DNA from: CBDBBY01 sp965203215
GTDB taxonomy: Bacteria > Pseudomonadota > Alphaproteobacteria > Rhodobacterales > Rhodobacteraceae
Length of the DNA: 64,000 nucleotides
Reading direction: 5' to 3'
Assembly (NCBI GenBank): GCA_965203215.1
Contig: CBDBBY010000001.1
Location: 3,038,001 to 3,102,000 of the forward strand
A program made the translations under genes and the position numbers. Positions 47,065-55,631 of this stretch are shown one piece after another. The notes beneath the pieces were generated by a model, which saw only the letters and a list, made by a program, of their open reading frames with translations, was not told the DNA's origin and searched no databases. The stretch's first letter is position 1, and each line of letters starts with the position of its first letter.

Positions 47065-47773
47065 TCCTGCTTGGTTCCTTGGCTGGCTGGACCCGACTAA
47101 GGCCGCCTTGGATTCCGCTCCCGGTACCTTTTGGCGGCACCGCGTCTCTCCATGACAACCGGTCGTAAGACCCGACCACGCCCCTCAATCGGACTGCCCG
47201 GTCCAAGATCCTCAAAATTCCACACGAGTTCGCTTCCGCCGACGGTGCATTTGCGCACGACGACAAGTTTCGGCGTTTCCGACGATGCGCGGGCCATAGC
47301 TCAGAAACCGTTCTTCAGTCTGGCCTCGGGCCGTTCACGCAGCTGATTTCCAATGTCTTGAGCGGGCCCGCCGGCATCCTCGCCGCCCGCCGCTGCAAGA
47401 TCTGGTCCGCGGCGGCTCATTTCGCGTCGTCCGGGAACGAGGCCGCTTCCGGCCCGAATGCGGCTGTTCGGGATGCCTGTCAAGGACTTTATGCACCTTT
47501 ATCGCGGTGCGCAGCGGGCGATCGAAGCTGTCGGCAACGTCGCCTGAAATGACGAAATGGCCGGTCTTCCAGCTTCCCGCACGCGCGCCTTTCTCGGCGC
47601 CGAGTCAGAACGGAAAAGACCGGCGGGCTGCCTGAGTTTGACCGCGAATAACGAGTCTGTTACCGTCCTTCCAGGGAACGCTGGTCGCGACCGCCGGAGG
47701 ATTTTCGGCTTTATTGGATCGGCAGAGCGGACGCTGCTCTGCCGCGCGGGCAGCACGCAAAGGAGGAAAATAT
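47065..47773. other. 709-base intergenic region before the ABC importer
   Basis: No intact gene. The minus strand shows broken stretches with protein-like composition (for example RKCTVGGSELVWNFEDLGPG near 47200-47270) that suggest a decayed gene, without enough to name it. The promoter of the importer operon is probably in the last 150 bases; no clear -35/-10 stood out. Confidence 0.35.
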
Positions 47774-49045
47774 ATGTTATCTTATGGGAAAGCGCGCGCC
47801 GTTGCAGCGGGCGCAGTCGTTGCAGCGTGTACGGCTCTTGCGCCGGTCGGCGCCGCTCTGGCTCAGGACATAACGCTCAGGCTGCCAAGCTGGTGGTTCG
47901 GCGAGCCGGGCAACGAGATCTGGATGAACAAGGTTGTCGATGCCTTCATGGCGGAGAACCCCGGAATAAAGGTCGAAGGCTACAATCTTTCTTACGGCGG
48001 CTACGCCGACCAGATGCTGCTCGAAATTAGTTCCGGATCGCCGCCCGATGTCATCCATCTGACCAATCTCAATATGGGGGACTATCTGCGCAACGATCTG
48101 CTCATGCCGATCGACGAGTTCCTGGCCCAGTCCGACATCGACGAAACGACGTTCACTCCGGCGCAGTTCGCATCGCCGATCGTCACGGACGGCAAGTCCT
48201 ACGGCGTCATCCACATGGTTGCGAATTACATCCCGTTCTACAACGAAGACCTCCTTGCGGAAGCGGGCTATTCGGAGTTTCCCGAAACCACCGAGGAATT
48301 CATGGAAATGGCCAAGGCTCTGACCGATCCGCCTGCGAGCTTCGGCTACGCCGCGATGGTCAAGCCGGGCAGCTACGTCGAAACCTACATGGACGTGGCC
48401 CAGTGGGTGATCGGCTCGGGCGGCCATTTCTCGGAGGCAGGCAAGCCCACGATCGACGACCCTCGCAACGTGGCTGCCGTCGCCGCATTCAAGGATCTCT
48501 TCGATGCGGGCGTGATGCCGAGGGACGTCGACAAATCCACTTACCGCCAGATGTGGTGGCAGGGAAAAGTCGCCGTCCTGTTCGACGGCTCGTGGATGAT
48601 GGGGTTTGCCCGCGCGGAAAATCCGGATATCGTGCCCAAACTCAAGACCGCCCTGATGCCATGGCCGGGAAGGCGCACCGCGTCCGCATTCCAGATTTGG
48701 TCCATTCCGCGCGGCGCGAAGAATCCGGAGGCGTCGTTCAAGCTCATTGAGTTCATGCAGAGCCCGGAGTGGCAAACTGAAATGGTTTCGATCACCAATA
48801 CGGTTTCGCCTCGGTTCGGAAGCATGCCGGCGGGCTATCTCGACGACAACCCCTGGTTCTCCAATTTCCAGGTGGCATCGGACAAGCACGCCGTTTCAAT
48901 CATGCCGGAAGGGCTTGAAGCCTACGGAAACGAAATACTCAAGATCATCGCGGACAAGGTGGAGCAGATACTTTACCGGGATGCCCCGATCGAAGCCTCG
49001 CTGGCCGAGGCCCAGTCGGAGGTCGAAGCGCTGATCGGCGGTTGA
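47774..49045 (+). CDS. sugar ABC transporter substrate-binding protein (CUT1 family)
   Basis: The 423-residue lipid-free binding protein has a Sec signal peptide (AVAAGAVVAACTALAP, cleavage near ALA-QD) and the family 1 extracellular solute-binding fold: ITLRLPSWWFGEPGNEIWM, SGSPPDVIHLTNLNM, YGVIHMVANYIPFYNEDLL, GKVAVLFDGSWMM and NPEASFKLIEFMQSPEWQ. AGGAGG lies 7 bases before the ATG at 47774, settling the start. It leads a complete importer (two permeases and an ATPase) and is followed by a strong hairpin. The sugar or polyol cannot be named. Confidence 0.92.
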   Translation: MLSYGKARAVAAGAVVAACTALAPVGAALAQDITLRLPSWWFGEPGNEIWMNKVVDAFMAENPGIKVEGYNLSYGGYADQMLLEISSGSPPDVIHLTNLNMGDYLRNDLLMPIDEFLAQSDIDETTFTPAQFASPIVTDGKSYGVIHMVANYIPFYNEDLLAEAGYSEFPETTEEFMEMAKALTDPPASFGYAAMVKPGSYVETYMDVAQWVIGSGGHFSEAGKPTIDDPRNVAAVAAFKDLFDAGVMPRDVDKSTYRQMWWQGKVAVLFDGSWMMGFARAENPDIVPKLKTALMPWPGRRTASAFQIWSIPRGAKNPEASFKLIEFMQSPEWQTEMVSITNTVSPRFGSMPAGYLDDNPWFSNFQVASDKHAVSIMPEGLEAYGNEILKIIADKVEQILYRDAPIEASLAEAQSEVEALIGG

Positions 49046-49060
49046 CGAGTCGCAAAGTTT

Positions 49061-49088
49061 CCCGGGACGGAAGAAGCTCCGTCCCGGG
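49061..49088 (+). terminator. 11-base-pair hairpin after the binding-protein gene
   Basis: CCCGGGACGGA at 49061-49071 and TCCGTCCCGGG at 49078-49088 are exact complements around the loop AGAAGC. It follows the binding-protein stop by 16 bases with no T-run, so it likely stabilises the upstream message or partly stops transcription, giving excess binding protein. Confidence 0.7.
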
Positions 49089-49189
49089 CAAAGACGATTG
49101 CAGACGATCCCTGCGCGGATGAATTCGCCGATTTTTTGTGGTGCCGGCACGCGGCCGGGACTACGCAGACGCATGGAGCCGCATATTTC

Positions 49190-50086
49190 GTGAGACCGCG
49201 AGAAATCGCCGACAGCCAAGACAGGTGGCTCCCGTCAGCGCTGCTCGGACCGGTGCTGGTCGCCGTGTTCGTCCTCGTGATCGCGCCGCTGGCATGGGGC
49301 CTCCGGCTCAGCGTGACGGACAGCCGGATGATCGGCCTCGGTTTCGACATCGGCCTGACACTCAAGAACTACAAAACCGTCCTGGCCGATCCGGACACCT
49401 GGAACGCCGTCTGGGTGACGACCGTTTTCTCGGGCGGCACGGTGATCGGCAGCGTCGCGGTCGGAATTGCGGCGGCGCTGGTTCTCGACCGGGAATTCGT
49501 TGGTCGAGGGCTGGTGCGGGTCTTGGTCATTCTGCCCTGGGCGGTTCCGCACGTCGTGGCGGCGCTCGTCTGGCAGTGGATGTACAATCCTGATTTCGGC
49601 GTGATCAACTACGGACTGCTGCTCCTTCCCTGGGTCGACGAAACCCCCAAGTGGCTGAGCGACCCCGACTTCGCGCTGCTCGCCATAATCCTTGTGAATG
49701 TCTGGAAGACATACCCTTTCGCCGCGCTTTTGCTGCTTGCCGGGCTGCAAACGATCAGCGACGATCTGTACGAAGCTTCCGCGATCGACGGAGCCAGTCC
49801 CGCCCGAAGGTTTCTCGACATAACCTTGCCCGGCATCCGGCGGGTGCTGGCGATTGTTGTGCTGCTTCTTCTCATCTGGAGCTTCGGCAACTTCGTCTTC
49901 ATTTTCCTGATGACCCAGGGAGGCCCGGCAGGCGCGACCAACGCGCTGGTGGTGCACATCTATTTCGAGGCGTTCCGCTTTTTCAGGGCCGGATCGGCGT
50001 TCTCGATCGGTGCGCTGCTGCTGGCGATGTCGATCATCCTGACGTCGGTTTACCTCGCGGTTTCACGGGGGCACGAAAGTGACTGA
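49190..50086 (+). CDS. sugar ABC transporter permease, MalF-like subunit
   Basis: The protein, about 298 residues, has six hydrophobic segments and the permease EAA loop (YEASAIDGASPARRFLDITLPGIRRVL) near residue 200. It forms the channel with the following MalG-like subunit. I start it at the GTG at 49190 (RPREIADSQDRW); a TTG at 49136 is possible and gives 18 more residues of less typical sequence. The stop overlaps the next gene's GTG by eight bases. Confidence 0.9.
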   Translation: MRPREIADSQDRWLPSALLGPVLVAVFVLVIAPLAWGLRLSVTDSRMIGLGFDIGLTLKNYKTVLADPDTWNAVWVTTVFSGGTVIGSVAVGIAAALVLDREFVGRGLVRVLVILPWAVPHVVAALVWQWMYNPDFGVINYGLLLLPWVDETPKWLSDPDFALLAIILVNVWKTYPFAALLLLAGLQTISDDLYEASAIDGASPARRFLDITLPGIRRVLAIVVLLLLIWSFGNFVFIFLMTQGGPAGATNALVVHIYFEAFRFFRAGSAFSIGALLLAMSIILTSVYLAVSRGHESD

Positions 50087-50951
50087 AGGAACTGCCGCTC
50101 ACGGCGATTTCTTGCCGCGCGTCTCGGTTGCGGCCTGGCGCGTTGCCGCCGGGGCCGCGATCGTTCTGCTCAGCACGCTTGGCGTGTTTCCGTTCTATTG
50201 GATGTTCGTCACTTCGATACGGCCAGGCCCTGAGATATTCGAATTTCCGCCCAAGATTCTTCCGAGCGCCGATTCCGTTTTTTCGCCCTACCTCACTCTG
50301 ATCCGAGAAACCGACCTTGCGCTCTGGATCTGGAATTCCGCGGCGGTTTCGCTGGCGACCGCGTTCTTCGCCTCGCTGTTCGGCGCGATGACCGCGTACG
50401 TGCTTTCGCGGTTCCGTTTCCCGGGACGCGAATCGTCCATGGTCGCGCTCCTCACGACCCAGATGCTTCCGGCGATACTGCTGGCGCTTCCGATGTACGT
50501 GTTCTTTTCGCGCCTTGGTCTCCTGAACAGCCTTTTCGGTCTTTCGATCGCCTATCTCGCGTTTCTTGTTCCGGTCGCGGCGGCGTTGCTGAAGGCGTTT
50601 TTCGATGCCATTCCGATCGAGCTCGAGGAGGCTTCTCTCATGGACGGCGCCTCCCGGCTTCAGACGATGTTTCAAGTGACGCTGCCGCTTTCGCTTCCCG
50701 GCATCGCATCGACGTTCCTGTTCTGCTTCATCATTTCATGGGATGAGTTCCTGTTCGCGCGGATGTTCATCCGGCAGCCGGAAAACTGGACCGTTTCCCT
50801 CGGCCTCGCCTCGTTTTCCGGGGAGTTCGTCACGCCTTGGGACCAAGTCATGGCCGCCGCCACGATCATTACTCTCCCTGCGGCGGCAATCTTCCTTGCG
50901 CTGCAGCGCTATCTGGTCCGCGGCCTGACGGCAGGCGGAATAAAGGGGTAG
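50079..50951 (+). CDS. sugar ABC transporter permease, MalG-like subunit
   Basis: The 290-residue second permease has six membrane segments and the EAA loop ELEEASLMDGASRLQTMFQVTLPLSLPG near residue 185, plus the C-terminal LVRGLTAGGIKG typical of MalG-type subunits. It begins with GTG within the end of the MalF-like gene, giving tight co-translation. The ATPase gene starts 11 bases after its stop. Confidence 0.92.
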   Translation: MTEGTAAHGDFLPRVSVAAWRVAAGAAIVLLSTLGVFPFYWMFVTSIRPGPEIFEFPPKILPSADSVFSPYLTLIRETDLALWIWNSAAVSLATAFFASLFGAMTAYVLSRFRFPGRESSMVALLTTQMLPAILLALPMYVFFSRLGLLNSLFGLSIAYLAFLVPVAAALLKAFFDAIPIELEEASLMDGASRLQTMFQVTLPLSLPGIASTFLFCFIISWDEFLFARMFIRQPENWTVSLGLASFSGEFVTPWDQVMAAATIITLPAAAIFLALQRYLVRGLTAGGIKG

Positions 50952-50962
50952 GTCAATCAATC

Positions 50963-52102
50963 ATGGCTACGGCTCGACTCGAAAACGTCTCCAAGCGCTA
51001 TCCCGACCATCTGGCGGTCGACGGCATCAACCTCAATGTCCATGAGGGCGAATTCATGGTTCTCGTCGGCCCGTCCGGATGCGGAAAATCCACAACGTTG
51101 CGCATGATCGCCGGGCTTGAGAGCGCGACCGAAGGCGACATCTGGATCGGCGAACGGCTCGTGAACCGGGTCTCTCCAAGAGACCGCGACGTGGCGATGG
51201 TATTCCAGAGCTACGCACTCTATCCGAATATGAATGTCCATAGGAACCTTTCGTATTCGCTGCGGCTGCGGCGGGTGCCGAAGGCAGAGATCGATCTTCG
51301 AGTGCGCAAGGTCGCGGATTCGCTCGACTTGGCGCGGCTGCTTCATCGAAAACCCGGCCAGCTTTCCGGCGGCCAGCGCCAGAGGGTCGCGCTCGGCAGG
51401 GCCATTATCCGCGAGCCCGAACTGTTCCTGATGGACGAGCCGCTCAGCAATCTGGACGCGAAGCTCCGCGTGCAGACGCGTTCGGAAATCACGAGGCTTC
51501 AGCGCGAGTTCGGCGTTACGACAATCTACGTCACTCATGACCAGACCGAAGCGATGACGATGGGCAGCAGGATCGTCGTAATGAACGACGGCAGCATCCA
51601 GCAGATCGACACGCCTCGCGAGCTCTACCGCAATCCGGCAAACGCGTTCGTGGCTCAATTCATCGGCACGCCGCCGATGAACCTGATCGAATGCCGGCTT
51701 GATCGCTCGGAAGCTGCGAATGCGCTGCGGAGCGACGGCGCGAATGTCGAATGCCCTGTTGCCGCGGCGGATGCGCTCGCGGCCGAGGCCGATGGGGTCT
51801 TGGTTGGCTTCCGCCCGGAAGACGCCGTGTTTGCCGGCTGCGATCCGGGCGCCGGTTTTTTCGGCACGGCCGCCGCGATCGAAGATCTCGGGCACGAATC
51901 CCTCGTCGCTGTCGCTTCCGGCGGATCGAAGTTCACTGTCCGGCTCGCGCCGGCCGAGGCGGATCGGATCCGGCTGGGCGACAGAATGGCGTTTTCCGTG
52001 GATCCGGCTATGCTGCGCTTCTTCAGCCGCAGCAGCGGCAAGGCGATTTCCGTGCCGACCGGAGAAGTTCGGCGGCGGAGCCGGCAGGAGGACCCAATAT
52101 GA
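50963..52102 (+). CDS. sugar ABC transporter ATP-binding protein (MalK/UgpC-like)
   Basis: The 379-residue ATPase has Walker A (VGPSGCGKSTTLRMIAG), the Q-loop (MVFQSYALYPNMNV), the signature LSGGQRQRVALGRAI, Walker B (ELFLMDEPLSNLDAK) and the switch histidine (YVTHDQTEAMTM). The last roughly 140 residues are the regulatory TOBE domains (VGFRPEDAVFA). Length is normal for this group. ATG 50963 fits; its stop overlaps the epimerase start (ATGA), tying import to metabolism. Confidence 0.94.
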   Translation: MATARLENVSKRYPDHLAVDGINLNVHEGEFMVLVGPSGCGKSTTLRMIAGLESATEGDIWIGERLVNRVSPRDRDVAMVFQSYALYPNMNVHRNLSYSLRLRRVPKAEIDLRVRKVADSLDLARLLHRKPGQLSGGQRQRVALGRAIIREPELFLMDEPLSNLDAKLRVQTRSEITRLQREFGVTTIYVTHDQTEAMTMGSRIVVMNDGSIQQIDTPRELYRNPANAFVAQFIGTPPMNLIECRLDRSEAANALRSDGANVECPVAAADALAAEADGVLVGFRPEDAVFAGCDPGAGFFGTAAAIEDLGHESLVAVASGGSKFTVRLAPAEADRIRLGDRMAFSVDPAMLRFFSRSSGKAISVPTGEVRRRSRQEDPI

Positions 52103-53085
52103 CAATCTTGATTACGGGCGCAACCGGAAGGGTAGGCCGGGAATTGCTGGCCTTGCGCAAAGCCGAAGGCGAACGGGTTCGGGCGCTGGTGATGCCGGGC
52201 GATCCCGGACGCGCGCGGCTGGAGTCCGAAGAGGTCGAAATCGTCGACGGCTCATTGACGGACCGCGCCGCCGTCGCGACGGCCGTCGAAGGCGTTCGCA
52301 GGATCGCCCACCTTGCAGGCGCGATGCTTTGGGGCGAAGGCGCCGACAGGAGCCTGTTCGAACAGAACATCGAAGGTACGTTCAATCTGCTGGAAGCGAT
52401 TGCCGGGAAAAAGGCCCGGGTCGAGCGCTTCTTCTTGGCGAGCAGCGACGAGGTGTATCCTTCGTTGAAAGCCCGCTACGCCCCGATCGACGAGTCCCAC
52501 CCCGTGAATCCGTACAGTTTTTACGGCCTGACCAAGGAAACGAACGAGCGGTTCGCATTCTACTTCCACCGCGCCCACGGCATTCCGGCGACGGTCGCCC
52601 GCTTCGCCCTGACGGCTCGGTCGGAAGAGATCCTGCGGCCCGACGGCTGGTCGGGGCGCTTCCTGTTCGTCGCGCCGATGCTGGACCTGTTCGGTGCACT
52701 GGGACGGCCTGATGCTGTTTCGGCGCTCGAATCTGCGTGCAGGACGGATCCGAAGTCGACGCTGCTTCTTGCATGCGACGAGGGCGGCGTCCCGTACGAG
52801 TTCCACATGTGCGACGTGAAGGATCTGGTATCAGGCATCGACCTGATGCTCGACAACCCTTCCGCTGTCGGCCAAGTCTTCAATCTGAGCGGGCCTTCGC
52901 CGTTCTCCTACCGGACCGCCGTTGAAGCTCTGCATGAAGCCACCGGACGTCCATTCGTCGAAGTGAGAATCCCGGGACCGCCAATCCAGATCGCGCACGA
53001 CATCTCCAAGGCGCGCTCGGTTCTAGGCTACAGGCCGGAGCGAGACGTTCTCCGGATCATCGGCGACGCGGTCGGAAGCAAATAA
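52099..53085 (+). CDS. NAD-dependent epimerase/dehydratase (extended SDR)
   Basis: The 328-residue enzyme has the Rossmann motif ILITGATGRVGRELL at the start, the FFLASSDEVYP strand bearing the catalytic serine, and YSFYGLTKETNE with the YxxxK pair. A substrate-binding C-terminal half follows (FNLSGPSPFSYRTAVEAL). CAGGAGGA precedes the ATG, and the start overlaps the stop of the importer ATPase by four bases. In this setting it probably acts on the imported sugar or its acid, as an epimerase or dehydrogenase. It is the last gene on this strand before a convergent hydrolase. Confidence 0.87.
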   Translation: MTILITGATGRVGRELLALRKAEGERVRALVMPGDPGRARLESEEVEIVDGSLTDRAAVATAVEGVRRIAHLAGAMLWGEGADRSLFEQNIEGTFNLLEAIAGKKARVERFFLASSDEVYPSLKARYAPIDESHPVNPYSFYGLTKETNERFAFYFHRAHGIPATVARFALTARSEEILRPDGWSGRFLFVAPMLDLFGALGRPDAVSALESACRTDPKSTLLLACDEGGVPYEFHMCDVKDLVSGIDLMLDNPSAVGQVFNLSGPSPFSYRTAVEALHEATGRPFVEVRIPGPPIQIAHDISKARSVLGYRPERDVLRIIGDAVGSK

Positions 53086-53163
53086 GGGGTCGAAGTCGGT
53101 TCGGCCGGACGCCATCGCTCCCCGAGGAAACGGAAGCGACATTTCAAGCTTCGGGCGGGATCT

Positions 53164-54549
53164 TCAGAACAGTTCTTCGATCATGCTTGCGGCCTTGTCG
53201 CGGGCGCGCTCCATGCTGCCGCGGGCGAAAAGGGCGATTCTCACAGGATATGTGTCGAGGTCGTAATCGGCCGCCCGCGGAAGGTAGTTCAGGAAGCCGT
53301 TGCAAATGTCGAGCACGGCAACGGTGACTTCCGGAAAGCGTTTCCGGAGCGATATCTGGACGTCGCTGTAGAACTCGACCGGCGCGCCGACCAGAACGGA
53401 GCGTCCCAGCCGCCAGACGTGGATCGGGAGATCGTAGTCGGCGCCGTCGCCGAGCTTTTCCCGAATTGCAAGCCTGCGCTCGGCGCGTTCGCGCGCAAAC
53501 CCGTCCTCGGCTTTCGCGACCGCCTCCCGACATTCCTCGGCCGAGGGCTGGGCGGCAATTGAAAGCCGCACCGCGTCACGCTTCACAGCGAAGGATTCGT
53601 CCGGGCTGCAGCGTTCAATGCGCCACCGTCCAAGCGTCGCGCCGGATTCCTCCCGCCCGGCAAAGGCCAGCCGATGTCCGGGCGGGAACATGCCTGCGAT
53701 GACGGAGAGCGCGGCATATCCCAGTTCCCTTCCGTTCTGGTCGGCGGCCTCCGCGTTGTCTTCGAAACTCCGTCGCGGAGTAAGGTCGCCGTCCGCGCCG
53801 TGAAGGAATACGCAGATCCCGCCGCCGGTTTCGCGCTCGACCAGTTCGCGCATCGCGCCGACATAGTCGGGCGAGACAAGTCGGTTGCCGCCGCCCATCG
53901 ACGTCGGGTGGGCGGCGTAATTGACCAGCGTGGCGAAAGTCCGGCCGGCAGGATCGGTCACGCGGCCGACGACCAAGGTGTCGTCGGCTTCCTTTCCGGG
54001 GTTGAGGCCGCAGACGATTTCTCCCGTGCGCGGAAGCGCCAGATCGCGGTCGTAAGCAAGTCCGCAGCGGCCCTGCGCCCAGCTCAGGGTGGCCGGCGAC
54101 ATTGCGGCGATCGCTTGGCCGACGGCATGCCGGCACGCCTCCAGCAGCTTTTCGCGGTACGGACGGATCAGATGCCCGCCGGGCGCGGAAGCGCGGGCCG
54201 GGTCTGTGAAGGGCGCCCCGTGGCTGTGCGAGAGATGCAGCAAGAACGATCCCGGCGCCTCTGCGAACTCAGCCTCGAGAGGCGCGCGAATTCCTTCCTC
54301 GTCGGTCTTGGACAGCCAGACCATGAGGTCGAGCGAAAGCAGCAAGACCGGCGCTCCGCCGCGGGCGGGCGCGACGGAAAGGCAAGTGGCGTAAAGCGGG
54401 CGATGCATGCCGTCCGCAATATCGTGGGTCGCCGAGCCCCAAGTCCGCGCGAACATTCCTGCGGGGGGGCTGATCTCTGCGCGCGCAACGCCGATGCGGC
54501 CGTGGAATTCGTTCTGCGTGAGCGGCGATATGCCGTGCGCGTTTGCCAT
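53164..54549 (-). CDS. neutral/alkaline ceramidase-like hydrolase
   Basis: The 461-residue protein resembles the N-terminal catalytic domain of neutral/alkaline non-lysosomal ceramidases: IGVARAEISPPAG at the start, LLLSLDLMVW, HLSHSHGAPF with paired histidines that would bind zinc, LVNYAAHPTSMGGGN, and FLHGADGDLTPR. There is no evident signal peptide, so it may act in the cytoplasm on a different amide or ester. I take ATG 54549 (GGAGCAGG upstream) because the extension to 54702 is not family-like. It converges on the importer-epimerase operon and may serve the same pathway. True ceramidase activity is not established. Confidence 0.7.
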   Translation of the reverse strand: MANAHGISPLTQNEFHGRIGVARAEISPPAGMFARTWGSATHDIADGMHRPLYATCLSVAPARGGAPVLLLSLDLMVWLSKTDEEGIRAPLEAEFAEAPGSFLLHLSHSHGAPFTDPARASAPGGHLIRPYREKLLEACRHAVGQAIAAMSPATLSWAQGRCGLAYDRDLALPRTGEIVCGLNPGKEADDTLVVGRVTDPAGRTFATLVNYAAHPTSMGGGNRLVSPDYVGAMRELVERETGGGICVFLHGADGDLTPRRSFEDNAEAADQNGRELGYAALSVIAGMFPPGHRLAFAGREESGATLGRWRIERCSPDESFAVKRDAVRLSIAAQPSAEECREAVAKAEDGFARERAERRLAIREKLGDGADYDLPIHVWRLGRSVLVGAPVEFYSDVQISLRKRFPEVTVAVLDICNGFLNYLPRAADYDLDTYPVRIALFARGSMERARDKAASMIEELF

Positions 54550-55051
54550 GTCCTGCTCCGATATTGCGCCCCGTGCCGGGCCATGAATTGCTTGACACGA
54601 TCGCGCGGGCTCGGCGGCGCCGGAAATCCGCTGGCGCTTCGTGCCGGCCTGCGCGCTCCGGGTTCCGCCGCAGCGAATGACCCCGTTCCGTCTATCGGCC
54701 ATAATGGCGGAATTCGGCCTTCGGTCAAGCTTCGGCGGCGATCAAGCTCCTTGACGCCGATCCAGCCTTCAAGCCTGCGCGGCAAACCGCGGTCCGCGGT
54801 CGGCATCGCAAAGGTTTGTCCGCTGCTTTCTGCACCTTGCGCGTCCGGAACGGCCCACGACGAAACAGCCTCCGGACCCCTCCCCGCAGCAAATCCTGCG
54901 CTCGGAAACGGAAGCAAACGAATCGGACTCCGAACAGTCGCAAAAATGCCGAACCGAACGAGAGGTTGCGGAAGGATCTGCAAAACGGTAATGAATTGTC
55001 CAAAGCGGTGATGCGTTGTCCAAACTCGCATCTCCACCGGATTTGAATTCG
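54550..55051. other. 500-base intergenic region before rimP
   Basis: No gene recognised. Two imperfect tandem copies of ATGNNTTGTCCAAA occur at about 54990-55025, and CCGCGGTCCGCGG near 54788 is palindromic. The region should contain divergent promoters for the hydrolase and the rimP operon. No tRNA-fMet gene, which precedes rimP in some other proteobacteria, was seen. Confidence 0.4.
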
Positions 55052-55074
55052 ACGGGCCGCGCGCCCGTTTTTTT
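55052..55074 (+). terminator. intrinsic terminator or attenuator in the rimP leader
   Basis: ACGGGC at 55052-55057 and GCCCGT at 55063-55068 form a G+C-rich stem over the loop CGCGC, followed by seven Ts. It ends only about 20 bases before the rimP ATG, so transcripts starting upstream would meet it first. Because NusA itself affects termination, autoregulation by attenuation is plausible. Confidence 0.75.
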
Positions 55075-55093
55075 GTGGTGAAGGGCTGCATGG

Positions 55094-55621
55094 ATGAAGG
55101 ATCTCGTCGCGATCGCGCCGGTCGAACTCCGCGTTGCGGAAATCGTGCGACCGCTCGTCGAGAAAATGGGATTCGTGCTGGTCCGCCTCCGGTATGGCGG
55201 CGGAACCAGAAAAACGCTTCAGATCATGGCGGAGCGTCCGGACGGAAGCATGGAGGTCGAGGACTGCGCCGAAATTTCGCGCGCGGTGTCGGCGGCTCTG
55301 GACGTGGACGATCCCTTGGACGGGCCGTATTCGCTGGAAGTGTCGTCGCCCGGCATCGACAGGCCGCTCACGAGGCTCTCGGATTTCGAGGCGTTCGCCG
55401 GAAGACGGGCGAAGGTTCAATTGCTGAATCAGATCGAGGGGCGCAGCAGGTTCAAAGGCGTCGTCAAAGGCGTCGCCGGAAGCGAAATCTTGCTGGAAAC
55501 TCCCGAAGGCATGATCGGATTGCCGTTCGATTCCCTGTCGAGCGCAAGCCTCCTTTTGCAAGATGAACTCGTCTCGGGCCGAGGCTTGCGGCCCGCCGGA
55601 AAGAGCAAGCCGCATAAATGA
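55094..55621 (+). CDS. rimP: ribosome maturation factor RimP
   Basis: The 175-residue protein assists 30S subunit maturation. It has the N-terminal domain (VEKMGFVLVRLRYGGGTRKTLQIMAERP) and the signature DPLDGPYSLEVSSPGIDRPL near residue 80, then an SH3-like C-terminal domain. The ATG at 55094 fits family length. It is the first gene of the rimP-nusA-ylxR-infB operon, 10 bases before nusA. Confidence 0.95.
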   Translation: MKDLVAIAPVELRVAEIVRPLVEKMGFVLVRLRYGGGTRKTLQIMAERPDGSMEVEDCAEISRAVSAALDVDDPLDGPYSLEVSSPGIDRPLTRLSDFEAFAGRRAKVQLLNQIEGRSRFKGVVKGVAGSEILLETPEGMIGLPFDSLSSASLLLQDELVSGRGLRPAGKSKPHK

Positions 55622-55631
55622 AGGAAGTGCG

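Noticed and set aside
47291..47304. GGGCCATAGCTCAG resembles the 5' end of a tRNA-Ala or tRNA-Ile gene
   Set aside because: The following sequence has no anticodon stem, T-loop (GGTTCGAAT-like) or acceptor complement at tRNA spacing.
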